Shown: positions 49,344-57,852, numbered from the stretch's first letter. The stretch: 64,000 nucleotides of DNA from Pseudomonas sp. Bc-h (GCF_002080045.1 NZ_MUIN01000008.1:124001-188000), one strand, 5' to 3'. The notes: generated by a model from the letters alone, not told the origin. Translations and numbers: made by a program.

Positions 49344-51581
49344 TTACCCTTTGAGCTTGCGCAGATTGCCCAACACCGACTCCAGCGCACGATCGAATAG
49401 CAGCGAGTCGTCCAGCACCCGAATAGCCCCGCGACGAAACTCGACGGCCAGGCCCATACGGGTTTTCTCGAGGACCTTCATGCCGGTGCGATTGACGAAC
49501 ACATAGCGCCCGCTTGGCTCGACGATGGCCGCGAGTTTGCAGCGCAGTTTGTGGTCTTCATCCTCTTGAAGCTCGACCCAACTGCCCAGTCGCAGTTTGT
49601 CAACCTGCATCAGGCCCTCATCGTTCTCGGGCAGGTGCAGCAAAGGCTCACTGACGACTTGCTCACCCGGGGCCACCAGCACGATCTCTTCCACCACCGC
49701 CATCATCGACGGCCCATTGCCGGACTCGTTGACGGGTATTTCATCCGGTGCACCCGGCGCTTGGGCCACGTGATTGAAAGCCTGCACATGCAAGGCTTCG
49801 AGCTGGCTGAAAAATTCGCTGGTGGCAAACGGATCGAACGCCGCGCTGCTCAGACCGTCGCGCAGAGACTTGAGCAAACCTGGCACCAGCTCCAGCAGAC
49901 GCTGACGCGCATCCGGCTCGGCATGGGGTTCAACGCTCCAGATCAAGTCGTCCATCGCCTGCAAGCCAGCCTTCCACTCGCCGGACTCCTCGCCATGCTT
50001 GAGGCAGGTGAGCAACAGCACCTTGCTCCACGCCTCCTGCAGCAGGCGCACGACCACCTCAGGCAGGGTTTTGCCCAGCAGACGATCATTGAGCGCCTGC
50101 TGAACCCGCTGCCGCGCCAGTTCGGCCAGCGCACGGCCTTCTTCGGCATCACGGGTGCGCTGTTCGAGCAGTTCGCTGCGACGGCGCTCATCGCTGGTGA
50201 ACGCGAGGAAATCCACCAGCAGCTCGGTGAAAATCGCCGGGTCGTCGACAAAGTCATGCAACAGGCGCTGCACGATCTGATCGATGCGCGTGTACAGCGA
50301 GTCCCGTTGACTGTCATCACGACCGCCCCAGCCCAACGCCGCCGAAGCAATCTCGTTCAGCAGCCGACGCGCCGGATGGCTACCACGGCTGAAAAAGCTC
50401 TTGTCGATGACCGCGACTTTGAGCATCGGAATCTGCAAACGGCCAATCAGCGCCCGCAGCGAACTCGGCAGATTGCGGTCGTCAAGGATGAACTCGAAGA
50501 GCATCGAGATCAGGTTGATCACGTCTTCGTCGATGGTTCCGACGGTGCGGAATTTGCCGCTGCGCGCACTCACTCGGCCAATCAGCTGCTCCAACTGCGA
50601 ACGCAGGTCGAAGTCATCCGGGTTTTCGGCCCGGGGCACGTATTGCTGCAGATGAGACAGCAGACGCAGCAGGTCCTGACTCGAAATCGGCCGGGCTTCG
50701 GCGGCGTTGTCCGGACGTGGCGTCAGATTGCCGCGCACGTACACCAGCAACTCCTGCAACGCCGAAAAGACCTCCTGCACGCTCTTGTCGAGCTTCTCGG
50801 CTGCCTGAACCATCGCCGCGCTATCGGCTCTTTGCGCCTCGGTCGCCGCCGCTACGCTGGCCCGGTCGGTCGAGCGCCGCGAAGGCAGGACTTTCAGATC
50901 CGGCAAGACACCCGCCGCGATCAGCAGCAGGTTGGCTTCGTCATACAATTGGTCAGCGTTGGACAGCGCGTACTTCTCGAACAGCTTGAGAATGATCAGC
51001 TTGACCTTGATCTCGACGCCAAGGCTACGCCCGGCCTGCAAGAAAAAGTCGCACAGCAGTGTCGGACCCAACGGATTGGTTTCGTCAGTCAGAGGCTGCG
51101 GAATCAGTTCGTTCAGGCGCGTGGTCAGTTGGCTCAGGGCAACGCCGTCGCGGTTCATGACCTTGGTCACCATGGAGTCGACGGCAACAGTACGCTCCAG
51201 ATCATCGTTATGAACCAGCGCGAGTTTGTCGAAGGAGACAGGTTCGGAAAGGATAGGCTCGGCGATCTCGTAGTTGCCGAGACGCAAGAAGGCTTCGAAG
51301 AATTTGTCGAGGAAGTTGCGCTCGATGCTCTTTCGCTTCAGGCGCAGGTCGCGCATGGCTTCGAAAAAAATGTTCTGTTCGGCGTTGTTGTGCGCGCGAT
51401 CCGCCATTTCAAATAGCGTGTCGTCAGCGTTGTCGAACAACGTCTGCAGGCTCTCCTTGAGCTGCTGGGCGGCCTTGTCGCGCACCTGCAACAGAACGAC
51501 GGGCAGCCGAGCGACAGGCGAAGACCCGGAATGATCCGGGCTCGTCTTGCTCAGAGGCACCACCTTATTGTCGTTCTGCAT
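49344..51581 (-). CDS. DUF1631 family protein
   Basis: A 745-residue, mostly helical cytoplasmic protein conserved in pseudomonads between ampD and nadC; function unknown. The body is a long helical domain (about 30-580). The last 90 residues form a beta-rich domain (LGSWVELQEDEDHKLRCKL, GRYVFVNRTGMKV) that resembles a PilZ-type module, inferred by eye only. The ATG has AGGAG six bases upstream; a TTG one codon earlier is possible. Some databases name relatives thymidine phosphorylase, which the sequence does not support. Confidence 0.88.
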   Translation of the reverse strand: MQNDNKVVPLSKTSPDHSGSSPVARLPVVLLQVRDKAAQQLKESLQTLFDNADDTLFEMADRAHNNAEQNIFFEAMRDLRLKRKSIERNFLDKFFEAFLRLGNYEIAEPILSEPVSFDKLALVHNDDLERTVAVDSMVTKVMNRDGVALSQLTTRLNELIPQPLTDETNPLGPTLLCDFFLQAGRSLGVEIKVKLIILKLFEKYALSNADQLYDEANLLLIAAGVLPDLKVLPSRRSTDRASVAAATEAQRADSAAMVQAAEKLDKSVQEVFSALQELLVYVRGNLTPRPDNAAEARPISSQDLLRLLSHLQQYVPRAENPDDFDLRSQLEQLIGRVSARSGKFRTVGTIDEDVINLISMLFEFILDDRNLPSSLRALIGRLQIPMLKVAVIDKSFFSRGSHPARRLLNEIASAALGWGGRDDSQRDSLYTRIDQIVQRLLHDFVDDPAIFTELLVDFLAFTSDERRRSELLEQRTRDAEEGRALAELARQRVQQALNDRLLGKTLPEVVVRLLQEAWSKVLLLTCLKHGEESGEWKAGLQAMDDLIWSVEPHAEPDARQRLLELVPGLLKSLRDGLSSAAFDPFATSEFFSQLEALHVQAFNHVAQAPGAPDEIPVNESGNGPSMMAVVEEIVLVAPGEQVVSEPLLHLPENDEGLMQVDKLRLGSWVELQEDEDHKLRCKLAAIVEPSGRYVFVNRTGMKVLEKTRMGLAVEFRRGAIRVLDDSLLFDRALESVLGNLRKLKG

Positions 51582-51963
51582 CAAGGACTCCTTTGATCAC
51601 TCACAACAGCCACTGCAACAGCCACAACCTGATCGCAAACGGAGGAAAGACCTCCACTTGGTCAGCGCTCGAATTTGTAGTCCCTGGGGTGTACAGGCGG
51701 ACGTCAAAGCTATGACGTCAAATACAAGGCGAATTATGTTTTAAATGCGGCCCGCTCGCCAGCGGACTCTTCGCCTTGTTTGGAATAGTAGGAGTTGGCA
51801 AAGCAGCATGTGCAGCGATAGACCGCGAAAATCGCAATCTGTCGCATCAGGGGCAAAAAAACCGACAAAGTGCAGGCCATGCACTCAGATGAAGGGTACG
51901 ACGCAGGTGGGTTGGTACAGTCGACTGCCTTATACTCGGGCCACTTAGTAAGTGGAGCCCGAT

Positions 51964-52812
51964 ATGCCGAATCTACGTCTTGCCACGCTGACCGCTGAAA
52001 TCGAAGCCAACGTACGCCGTGCGTTGCTTGAAGACGTCGGCACCGGCGACATCACCGCGCAGCTGATCCCCGCCGAGCGCCTGGCCAAGGCCACCGTCAT
52101 CTCTCGCGATGCCGCGGTGATCGCCGGCACCGCCTGGGTCGACAGCGTGTTTCGCCAGTTGGACCAGCGCGTAGCGGTGCATTGGCAAGTCGCCGACGGT
52201 GAGCGGGTCAAACCCAATCAGGCGCTGTTCCACCTCGAAGGCCCTGCCCGCTCCCTGCTGACCGGCGAGCGCAGCGCGCTCAACTTCCTGCAGATGCTAT
52301 CCGGCGTCGCGACACGCTCGCAGCATTACGCCGATATGGTCGCCGACACCCAGGTCAAACTGCTCGACACCCGCAAAACCCTCCCCGGCCTGCGCCTGGC
52401 GCAGAAATACGCCGTCACCTGCGGCGGTTGCCACAACCATCGCATCGGCCTGTTCGACGCCTTCCTGATCAAGGAAAACCACATCGCTGCCTGCGGCGGC
52501 ATCGCCGAAGCGATCACCGCCGCGCACAAAATCGCCCCCGGCAAACCGGTAGAAGTCGAAGTCGAAAGCCTCGACGAACTCAAACAGGCCCTCGACGGGG
52601 GCGCCGACATCATCATGCTCGACGAACTGAGCCTGGACGACATGCGCGAAGCCGTCCGCCTCACCGCCGGCCGCGCCAAACTCGAAGCCAGCGGCGGCGT
52701 CACCGATGCCACCTTGCGCACCATTGCCGAAACGGGTGTGGACTACATCTCGATCGGCACGCTGACCAAGGATGTGAAGGCGGTGGATCTGTCGATGCGG
52801 TTGAGTATTTGA
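51964..52812 (+). CDS. nadC: Nicotinate-nucleotide pyrophosphorylase (quinolinate PRTase)
   Basis: Converts quinolinate and PRPP to nicotinate mononucleotide in NAD synthesis. The 282-residue protein has the family LLEDVGTGDITA start, LNFLQMLSGVAT, LDTRKTLPGLR, the HNHRIGLFDAFLIKENH catalytic region and the EVEVESL and GVDYISIGTLTK barrel strands. GGAG lies six bases before the ATG. It is the last core gene in the window; in pseudomonads tRNA-Thr and pilA normally lie nearby. Confidence 0.97.
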   Translation: MPNLRLATLTAEIEANVRRALLEDVGTGDITAQLIPAERLAKATVISRDAAVIAGTAWVDSVFRQLDQRVAVHWQVADGERVKPNQALFHLEGPARSLLTGERSALNFLQMLSGVATRSQHYADMVADTQVKLLDTRKTLPGLRLAQKYAVTCGGCHNHRIGLFDAFLIKENHIAACGGIAEAITAAHKIAPGKPVEVEVESLDELKQALDGGADIIMLDELSLDDMREAVRLTAGRAKLEASGGVTDATLRTIAETGVDYISIGTLTKDVKAVDLSMRLSI

Positions 52813-52840
52813 TCGGTAGCGTTTCGGAAATGTAGAAACG

Positions 52841-52875
52841 AAAAAGCCCGGTCCTGATAAGGGGCCGGGCTTTTT
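52841..52875 (+). terminator. Terminator after nadC
   Basis: A nine-pair stem starting GCCCGG and ending CCGGGC, with one G-T pair, a loop of about seven bases, an A run before and a T run after. It marks the end of the core block. Confidence 0.9.
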
Positions 52876-52883
52876 GTGTTTCT

Positions 52884-52906
52884 TGGTGCCGAAAACAGGA
52901 ATCGAA
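52884..52906 (-). other. tRNA 3'-end remnant, likely left attachment site of the island
   Basis: Read on the minus strand this stretch ends TTTTCGGCACCA and starts TTCGATTCCTG, which fits a tRNA T-loop, T-stem 3' strand, acceptor 3' strand and CCA (matching a GCCGAAA 5' acceptor). The upstream half that should pair is absent, so it is a fragment. tRNA-Thr lies between nadC and pilA in other pseudomonads, so the intact gene is expected at the far end of the island, outside this window. Confidence 0.55.
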
Positions 52907-53127
52907 TAATCGGCATCTAAGCCCCGTACTACCTATAAAATCTCAGTCTCATATAAATAAAAGGTACTCATTTAGGTACTTGATGAGCCTCGGTGAGCTG
53001 CCAGCACCTTGAAGCTTAGCGCTGAGCAAACGTAACGGCATGTAGAGGATATTCTGATGCGATCCGCTAAAGGCCCTGATCATCAGATTCTGAGCAGCAC
53101 CACGCGTTATGCGAACGCGTGGCGCAC

Positions 53128-53215
53128 AACGAAAAAACCCGCCAGTTAGGCGGGTTTTTTCGTTTATCATCTGTCCTCGGGGGGGAGGCTTTGCCCGCAA
53201 GTCCCGTGGCTAGTG
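53128..53215 (-). ncRNA. Small RNA 1 of the Abi/HEPN module
   Basis: A leftward RNA unit of about 88 nt, divergent from the abi gene. Promoter: TTGACG (53251-53246), 17 bp, TAGTAT (53228-53223), start near 53215. Body: 49 nt (53215-53167), nearly identical to small RNA 2, with a C-rich loop closed by CCTC/GAGG. End: a 16-pair terminator stem with loop of five (53128-53164) and a T run. The promoter overlaps the abi start codon and ribosome site. I infer an RNA antitoxin or regulator. Confidence 0.7.
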
Positions 53216-53241
53216 ATTACGAATACTAAGGATGATCGCCC

Positions 53242-53925
53242 GTGTCGTCAATGCAGGTAGCTGTAGTACAAATCGCGGGGGCCGTGAGAAATACGCTTTC
53301 CGCCGCAAGACTAGGGACTTATGAAGCCATCGCAGCGGCTGCTGGCCGAGATGCAGAAGCAGCGGTCGCTCTGTATGCTTGGAATGCACAGATATCCGGT
53401 GCGCTGCTACCCCCTTTGCATCTCTGTGAGGTAGCAATACGAAACGCTGTCTCGGACGCTCTGGAGGCGCTTTACGGAGCCCGTTGGCCATGGAACCCTA
53501 CCTTTGAGCGAAGCTTACCTCGGCAAAGTGGGCCAGGTTACAACGCGCTAGCCGACCTGCAGCAAGTCAGAAACAAGGCGACGTCCACTGGCCAAGTGAT
53601 AACCGAACTCAAATTCGTGTTCTGGGAAAAAATGTTCACGAGCCGCCACGACGGTCGAGTGTGGAACCCCCATCTATTGCGCGTCCTGCCGAACCTAGAT
53701 CAGACGAAAACCGTCGCCGCGCTGCGACTAGAAATTCACAATGATCTAAACAACATCAGGCTGCTACGCAACCGCATCGCGCATCATGAGCCGGTTCTAC
53801 AGCGCAATCTGCAGAACGACCTCGGCATCATCACGCGCCTGGTGGAGTCGCGATGCCAAGTCTCCTCAGGCTGGATGATGGGATTTCAGCAGGTCCAGTC
53901 GCTAATCGGTACCAAGCCCTTCTGA
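53242..53925 (+). CDS. Abi-family (AbiD/AbiF-like) HEPN protein
   Basis: A 227-residue member of the Abi_2 family, whose members abort phage infection. Family segments are LYAWNAQISGALLPPLHLCEVAIRN (about 44-68), ELKFVFWEKMF (122-132) and RNRIAHHEPVL (176-186). The R176-x4-H181 motif is the HEPN ribonuclease signature, so it probably cleaves RNA when activated. I use the GTG at 53242, which has AAGGA nine bases upstream; an ATG lies three codons later. Two matching small RNA genes flank it. AbiF proteins have been reported as RNA-antitoxin-controlled toxins related to Cas13. Confidence 0.82.
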   Translation: MSSMQVAVVQIAGAVRNTLSAARLGTYEAIAAAAGRDAEAAVALYAWNAQISGALLPPLHLCEVAIRNAVSDALEALYGARWPWNPTFERSLPRQSGPGYNALADLQQVRNKATSTGQVITELKFVFWEKMFTSRHDGRVWNPHLLRVLPNLDQTKTVAALRLEIHNDLNNIRLLRNRIAHHEPVLQRNLQNDLGIITRLVESRCQVSSGWMMGFQQVQSLIGTKPF

Positions 53926-53972
53926 TTCAGAGAAGACGAACAGGCTGCGGATGCACCCGCTGCGCGAAGCTG

Positions 53973-54061
53973 AAACAAAAAAACCGCCAAAAAGGCGGTT
54001 TTTTGTTTACTCTCATCTGTCCTCGGGGGGAGGCTTACGCCCGCAAGTCCCGTGGCTAGTG
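53973..54061 (-). ncRNA. Small RNA 2 of the Abi/HEPN module
   Basis: A second leftward unit of about 89 nt, convergent with abi. Promoter: TTGACG (54096-54091), 17 bp, TATATT (54073-54068), start near 54061. Body: 49 nt (54061-54013) matching small RNA 1 except for the length of one C run and a two-base change that keeps a CTTGC/GTAAG stem. End: terminator stem with GGCGG/CCGCC and A/T runs (53973-54008), which also ends abi. Same part spacing as RNA 1. Confidence 0.72.
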
Positions 54062-54572
54062 GATAAAAATATACCTAGAAAGGCCCTTCACGTCAACCAG
54101 CCCCGCAGTCGCTCATCGAGTGGAAAGACAGCTGCGCTCGACCGGCGAAGCAATGGCAACCGCGTAGGCAAGCCTAGCTCGTAGGCAACCGGCTGCTCCC
54201 CCAGGCACGGTAGCACCAAGCTTGAGCTGGCAACTGCTGCTAAACGACACTTGATCTAGGGAAGGCGTCCTGAAGAAGTGAAGATGCCATCCCGGCCCCA
54301 GCCCAGATTTTCCTCGACAATCAGTCGTCACTGAGGTCAGAGATAGTGCCTAAGCCCCATAGGTGCCACTTCTCCGCAAAATTTCCTCCGAGCGCTGCTT
54401 TCCAACCATATCCGCGAAACCTCGGAGCTTGTTAAAATCATGTACAGTTGGGCTCCTACAGGAGCATGAGGTTGCAGGCGAACCAACCACTTTTGTGCAG
54501 CCGGTTATGATGCTGATTAGCTTTGTCAGAGATCAGTCCGGTTTTCGATCATTATCCATGGATAGACCGATT

Positions 54573-55634
54573 ATGTCCTCGAATGAGCTGGACGGTGCTG
54601 AACGTACTGACCCCCAAGCAGACCGTCTTCCTTCATCAGGTGAGAGCCCTGAGAAAGTGGAAGCTCCGAGTACAGTTGTCACGTCTGCTTTCGCATCCAA
54701 CGATCCTTCGGAAAATTCAGACACGCCAGCAGAGCCAGTTGGGACGAAACAGCATACGCCCGAAATCACGGAAAGCGCCGCAAAATCCGCCCCCTTGGTA
54801 GAGCCTAGCCTGCTTAAACCCGACGATCGCGAAAAAATATCTGACCAATGGGTAAATGTAGCCTCGAAGAAAATCGAAAACGACCAAAAAACATTTCATC
54901 GAAAAGTACTAACTCGCGTTAGCGCCAAGAAGGTGACCTTTAAAAATGTCTCTTTCTTTCAAACCGTATTCGACACCTGTTACTTCAGCTACTGCGTCTT
55001 CGATTCCTGCAATTTTATAGGATGCAGATTCGTCGCATGCAACTTGAATCAATCTACCTTTCCTGGCTGCAAGTTCGATTACACAATTTTCGAACGCACT
55101 CAAGTTGATGATGAAATCCTGAGCGCAGCCCCAGAGCGCAACAATCTTAAATTAAAATTTGCACGCACTCTGCGGATGAACTATCAACAAATCGGTGACG
55201 CCAAATCTGTTAACCGAGCAATTGTCGTAGAGCTCGAAGCCACAGAAATATTCTTGAAAGAGTCTTGGAGCAGCAATAGCGACTACCACAGAAAAAAATA
55301 CGTCGGTTTGTCTCGAGTATGGCAATTTTTCAAATGGGTGGAGTTTAAGACGTTAGATTTTGTATGGGGCAATGGCGAGAGTGTTGGAAAACTGCTTAGG
55401 TCAATAGCCTGGGTAGTTTTCGTAGTAGGCATTATAGACATGGCTTACTCCACCGGCGCGAAGCCGTTTACAGGTTTCCTGCAGAGCTTCGTAACTGCCC
55501 CCGCATTATTCCTAGGCGTGAAGGCTCTACCAGACTCAATTCCGCCACTGCTATCCGCTGGCATTTCTGCCTTACGGCTACTCGGCTTTGCCTTCTTAAC
55601 GGCCATTTTAGTCAAGCGGTTCGGGAGGCGGTGA
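54573..55634 (+). CDS. Pentapeptide-repeat protein with two C-terminal TM helices
   Basis: About 353 residues: an acidic disordered N-terminus (1-85), a pentapeptide-repeat beta helix (about 121-175, FxxCxF-type turns), a charged linker with KLKFARTLRMNYQQIGD, then TM1 (275-293), a re-entrant-looking stretch (299-325) and TM2 (331-348). The last three resemble a two-TM channel, but the potassium filter is absent (LGVKALP instead of LGYGD-P). The start is uncertain; in-frame ATGs at 54507 and 54558 are possible. Its TGA overlaps the next ATG. AT-richer than the core. Confidence 0.65.
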   Translation: MSSNELDGAERTDPQADRLPSSGESPEKVEAPSTVVTSAFASNDPSENSDTPAEPVGTKQHTPEITESAAKSAPLVEPSLLKPDDREKISDQWVNVASKKIENDQKTFHRKVLTRVSAKKVTFKNVSFFQTVFDTCYFSYCVFDSCNFIGCRFVACNLNQSTFPGCKFDYTIFERTQVDDEILSAAPERNNLKLKFARTLRMNYQQIGDAKSVNRAIVVELEATEIFLKESWSSNSDYHRKKYVGLSRVWQFFKWVEFKTLDFVWGNGESVGKLLRSIAWVVFVVGIIDMAYSTGAKPFTGFLQSFVTAPALFLGVKALPDSIPPLLSAGISALRLLGFAFLTAILVKRFGRR

Positions 55635-56254
55635 TGCATATATACGCCTTTGGATCGGTGTGTCGAGGTGAGATCGATCAAGGATCAGATGTAGATATGC
55701 TGGCATGTGTCAGCGATGACGCATGCCCAATTGATGGCCAACAGTATTCAATATATACCTACGATAAGCTTCGTGAGCTGTGGCTCTCCGGGAATCCCTT
55801 CGTATGGCATCTTCACTTGGAGTCGAAGCTGGTTTTTAGCTCTGACGGCAGAGATTTTTTAGCCGAGCTCGGGGCGCCCCAAAAATATATCAATATCGAG
55901 TCCGATCTTGAGAAATTTACGGAACTATTCAATAGCTCTAGCATTGCGCTATCAAATAGCCTAGACAACGCCATTTTCAATATATCGTGCGTTTTCCTGG
56001 CAGTGCGCAATGCAGCAATGTGCTATTCCCTCCATGTTGGACAGCCCGAATTCTCACGCCGCTCCGCTCTAAACATAACCCCTGCGCTAGAAATACCTCA
56101 TGAGATATATAGTACTCTAATTAGAGCAAGACTGCTATCCTCTCGTGGGCATGGCACCCTCATCTCAAAAACAGAAATACTTGCCGTGATAGATCAAATC
56201 AAAACAATTCATTCCTGGTTAGATTGCCTGGAGAAAAGCCAAAATGAAAAGTGA
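55634..56254 (+). CDS. Nucleotidyltransferase-domain protein (Pol-beta fold)
   Basis: A 206-residue protein that begins directly with the strand and motif of minimal nucleotidyltransferases: G7-S8-x10-D19-x-D21 (FGSVCRGEIDQGSDVDML). The first two metal-binding Asp are present; the third carboxylate is not certain. The second half (about 95-200) is helical and HEPN-like (LAVRNAAMCYSL) without a clear R-x4-H. GGGAGG lies before the ATG, which overlaps the upstream stop (TGATG). It could transfer nucleotides to RNA, protein or a small molecule; substrate unknown. Confidence 0.7.
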   Translation: MHIYAFGSVCRGEIDQGSDVDMLACVSDDACPIDGQQYSIYTYDKLRELWLSGNPFVWHLHLESKLVFSSDGRDFLAELGAPQKYINIESDLEKFTELFNSSSIALSNSLDNAIFNISCVFLAVRNAAMCYSLHVGQPEFSRRSALNITPALEIPHEIYSTLIRARLLSSRGHGTLISKTEILAVIDQIKTIHSWLDCLEKSQNEK

Positions 56255-56540
56255 GTTTAATAATCGCATCAATGCCCAGCGAGAAGTTATTAGTACCATA
56301 AATAAGCTTGGCTGGAATGAAGAGCTGCTAGGCCTATCCTCAGGTGGTATTGCACGCTGGGCGCTAGCCAACCGCATTTCCATGGACGACCCACTTCACA
56401 CGCTCGTAGTCAGGGCTGCAGAAAAATTGTTCTTCTTGGCCAATAAGAGCCAAGAACAGATAACCGATGAATACCGGAATCTTTCGACTGAAGTGACAGA
56501 GTTAATTCTTCAGATAAAGAAAGCAGCTATGGCCCGCTGA
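56244..56540 (+). CDS. Small helical protein, third gene of the nucleotidyltransferase cassette
   Basis: I do not recognise a family. The 98-residue product is almost all helical, with a heptad-like C-terminal part (DEYRNLSTEVTELILQIKKA). It overlaps the nucleotidyltransferase gene by 11 bases, so the two are coupled. It might be a partner or antitoxin-like inhibitor of the enzyme; this is inference from position only. Confidence 0.6.
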   Translation: MKSEFNNRINAQREVISTINKLGWNEELLGLSSGGIARWALANRISMDDPLHTLVVRAAEKLFFLANKSQEQITDEYRNLSTEVTELILQIKKAAMAR

Positions 56541-56624
56541 TCGTCGCTTCAACGGGCTTCCGAAAATTACTAGTTACAAACAGCGGCAGCCTTGATCTCG
56601 CTCAAACCTAGCGTTCTCTACAAG

Positions 56625-56639
56625 CACCATAATATGGTG
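56625..56639. repeat. Perfect 15-bp palindrome between two convergent genes
   Basis: CACCATA-A-TATGGTG lies in the 215-bp AT-rich gap between the small helical protein and the lipoprotein gene. It has no T run. It could be a protein-binding site or the remains of a terminator. Confidence 0.4.
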
Positions 56640-56755
56640 TTGCAATAAAAATGGAGATCAGCACTAAAGCTTCAAAATCCGCAACCCATCAGCAGCTATT
56701 TTTGACCGGCAAGTAAACCATATGCTTGCCGACCACAAGCTAGACCGCTACCGAG

Positions 56756-57574
56756 TTATATTTTCCCGGCCATCTGCCGTGCATAATTCCGATCACTCAG
56801 ATCTTTCTTAGGATCAGCCCTCACCCAAACAGTCGCTTTATCACAGCTCAAGCAAGTGATAATGGTTCTGTCGCTATTTAGTGAGTACAGTTTCGCACTA
56901 GATCCTTCTCCGACCGTCAAGCCGGCATCTGTCACCTCAAATCCTGGAATCTCATAGCTAAGGCGATCCATTGTTTCATATTTAAAAGTCCAAACTCTGA
57001 TCTGCTTACTGCGCCAGACACCCATGATAGTCAAAGGATCATGCTTCGTGGTCCGCTGATAAACCCAATCGCCTTCGAACGGGGCAAGCTTTTGAGCCTC
57101 TGTATCGCGCCGCCCCTTCTCTAACGCTTCCTTCTGAATTTTCTCCAGCTCAGCGTTCAACGCTTCTTCTCTTTTACGGGCCTGTTCTTTGAGCAATTGG
57201 TCTACATCGTACGGCCCTTTAGGATCGTAATTCCAGACAAGCTCATCCGCCCTCATGCCGAGCACCTTACAGTTGAGGCAGTCCAAGCTCCGCTCATCAA
57301 CGTTACGCTTCATAACAAGTCGTAACGAGCTATTTTTATCGTCAAGAAGGAGTTTCCCATCCTTTTGCGAAACCTTGAGCTTACCAACCGGTTTGATACC
57401 AGTCGCGACAATATCTGCGAAGAGCTCTGCCTGATCACCATGGATATTCAGCACCATAGCGCCTTTTGAGCTTGACTCTTGATATCTGTAAGCCCCAGTG
57501 AAATCCTCGCCACCGCATCCACTAATGACGGCACAGGCAACAGCCACTGAAGCAGATTTAAACAGCGTACGCAT
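56756..57574 (-). CDS. Lipoprotein, unknown function
   Basis: A 272-residue precursor with a signal peptide and lipobox (AVISGC, lipidated C20). Two beta-rich, lipocalin-like halves (FTGAYRYQESSSKGAMVLNI; FEGDWVYQRTTKHDPLTIM) are joined by a highly charged helix (about 125-160, EEALNAELEKIQKEALEK). Each half has a CxxC-type pair (LDCLNCKV, ITCLSCDK). No named family recognised. Convergent with the nucleotidyltransferase cassette. Confidence 0.75.
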   Translation of the reverse strand: MRTLFKSASVAVACAVISGCGGEDFTGAYRYQESSSKGAMVLNIHGDQAELFADIVATGIKPVGKLKVSQKDGKLLLDDKNSSLRLVMKRNVDERSLDCLNCKVLGMRADELVWNYDPKGPYDVDQLLKEQARKREEALNAELEKIQKEALEKGRRDTEAQKLAPFEGDWVYQRTTKHDPLTIMGVWRSKQIRVWTFKYETMDRLSYEIPGFEVTDAGLTVGEGSSAKLYSLNSDRTIITCLSCDKATVWVRADPKKDLSDRNYARQMAGKI

Positions 57575-57639
57575 AACGTTCTTCCGTTGAGTAATTATCG
57601 CCTAAGGGCGATGCGTCACAGAGCGATACCACTTTAACA

Positions 57640-57852
57640 TCACCGATCTAGGTGATGTGGTTCCATGTGGTTGAGTTGCGCGATAAAGAACTCGGCGCGA
57701 AATTCGTCCAGCCGCATCAGCATCGGCATACGGTACAAGCGCAGGACGTTACCCTCTCTGGCGATGAGCACAGACCGCGCAACAGAGGCCGACCACCTCA
57801 TAGCTGGAAACAAACAGCTCACGATAACCAACTCGTCTAGATTTGCGCGCAT
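57640..57852 (-). CDS. Hypothetical protein (70 aa), coupled to the small membrane protein
   Basis: Begins MRANLDELVIVSC and ends HMEPHHLDR. Its ATG overlaps the stop codon of the upstream 52-residue gene (TGATG), a good sign of coupled translation. The frame is open further upstream but that part overlaps the neighbour. No family recognised. Confidence 0.45.
   Translation of the reverse strand: MRANLDELVIVSCLFPAMRWSASVARSVLIAREGNVLRLYRMPMLMRLDEFRAEFFIAQLNHMEPHHLDR

Noticed and set aside
53850..54184. Small frames downstream of abi (53853-54059, 53951-54184)
   Set aside because: They cross the terminator and small RNA 2 body; the duplicated non-coding layout explains the conservation better.
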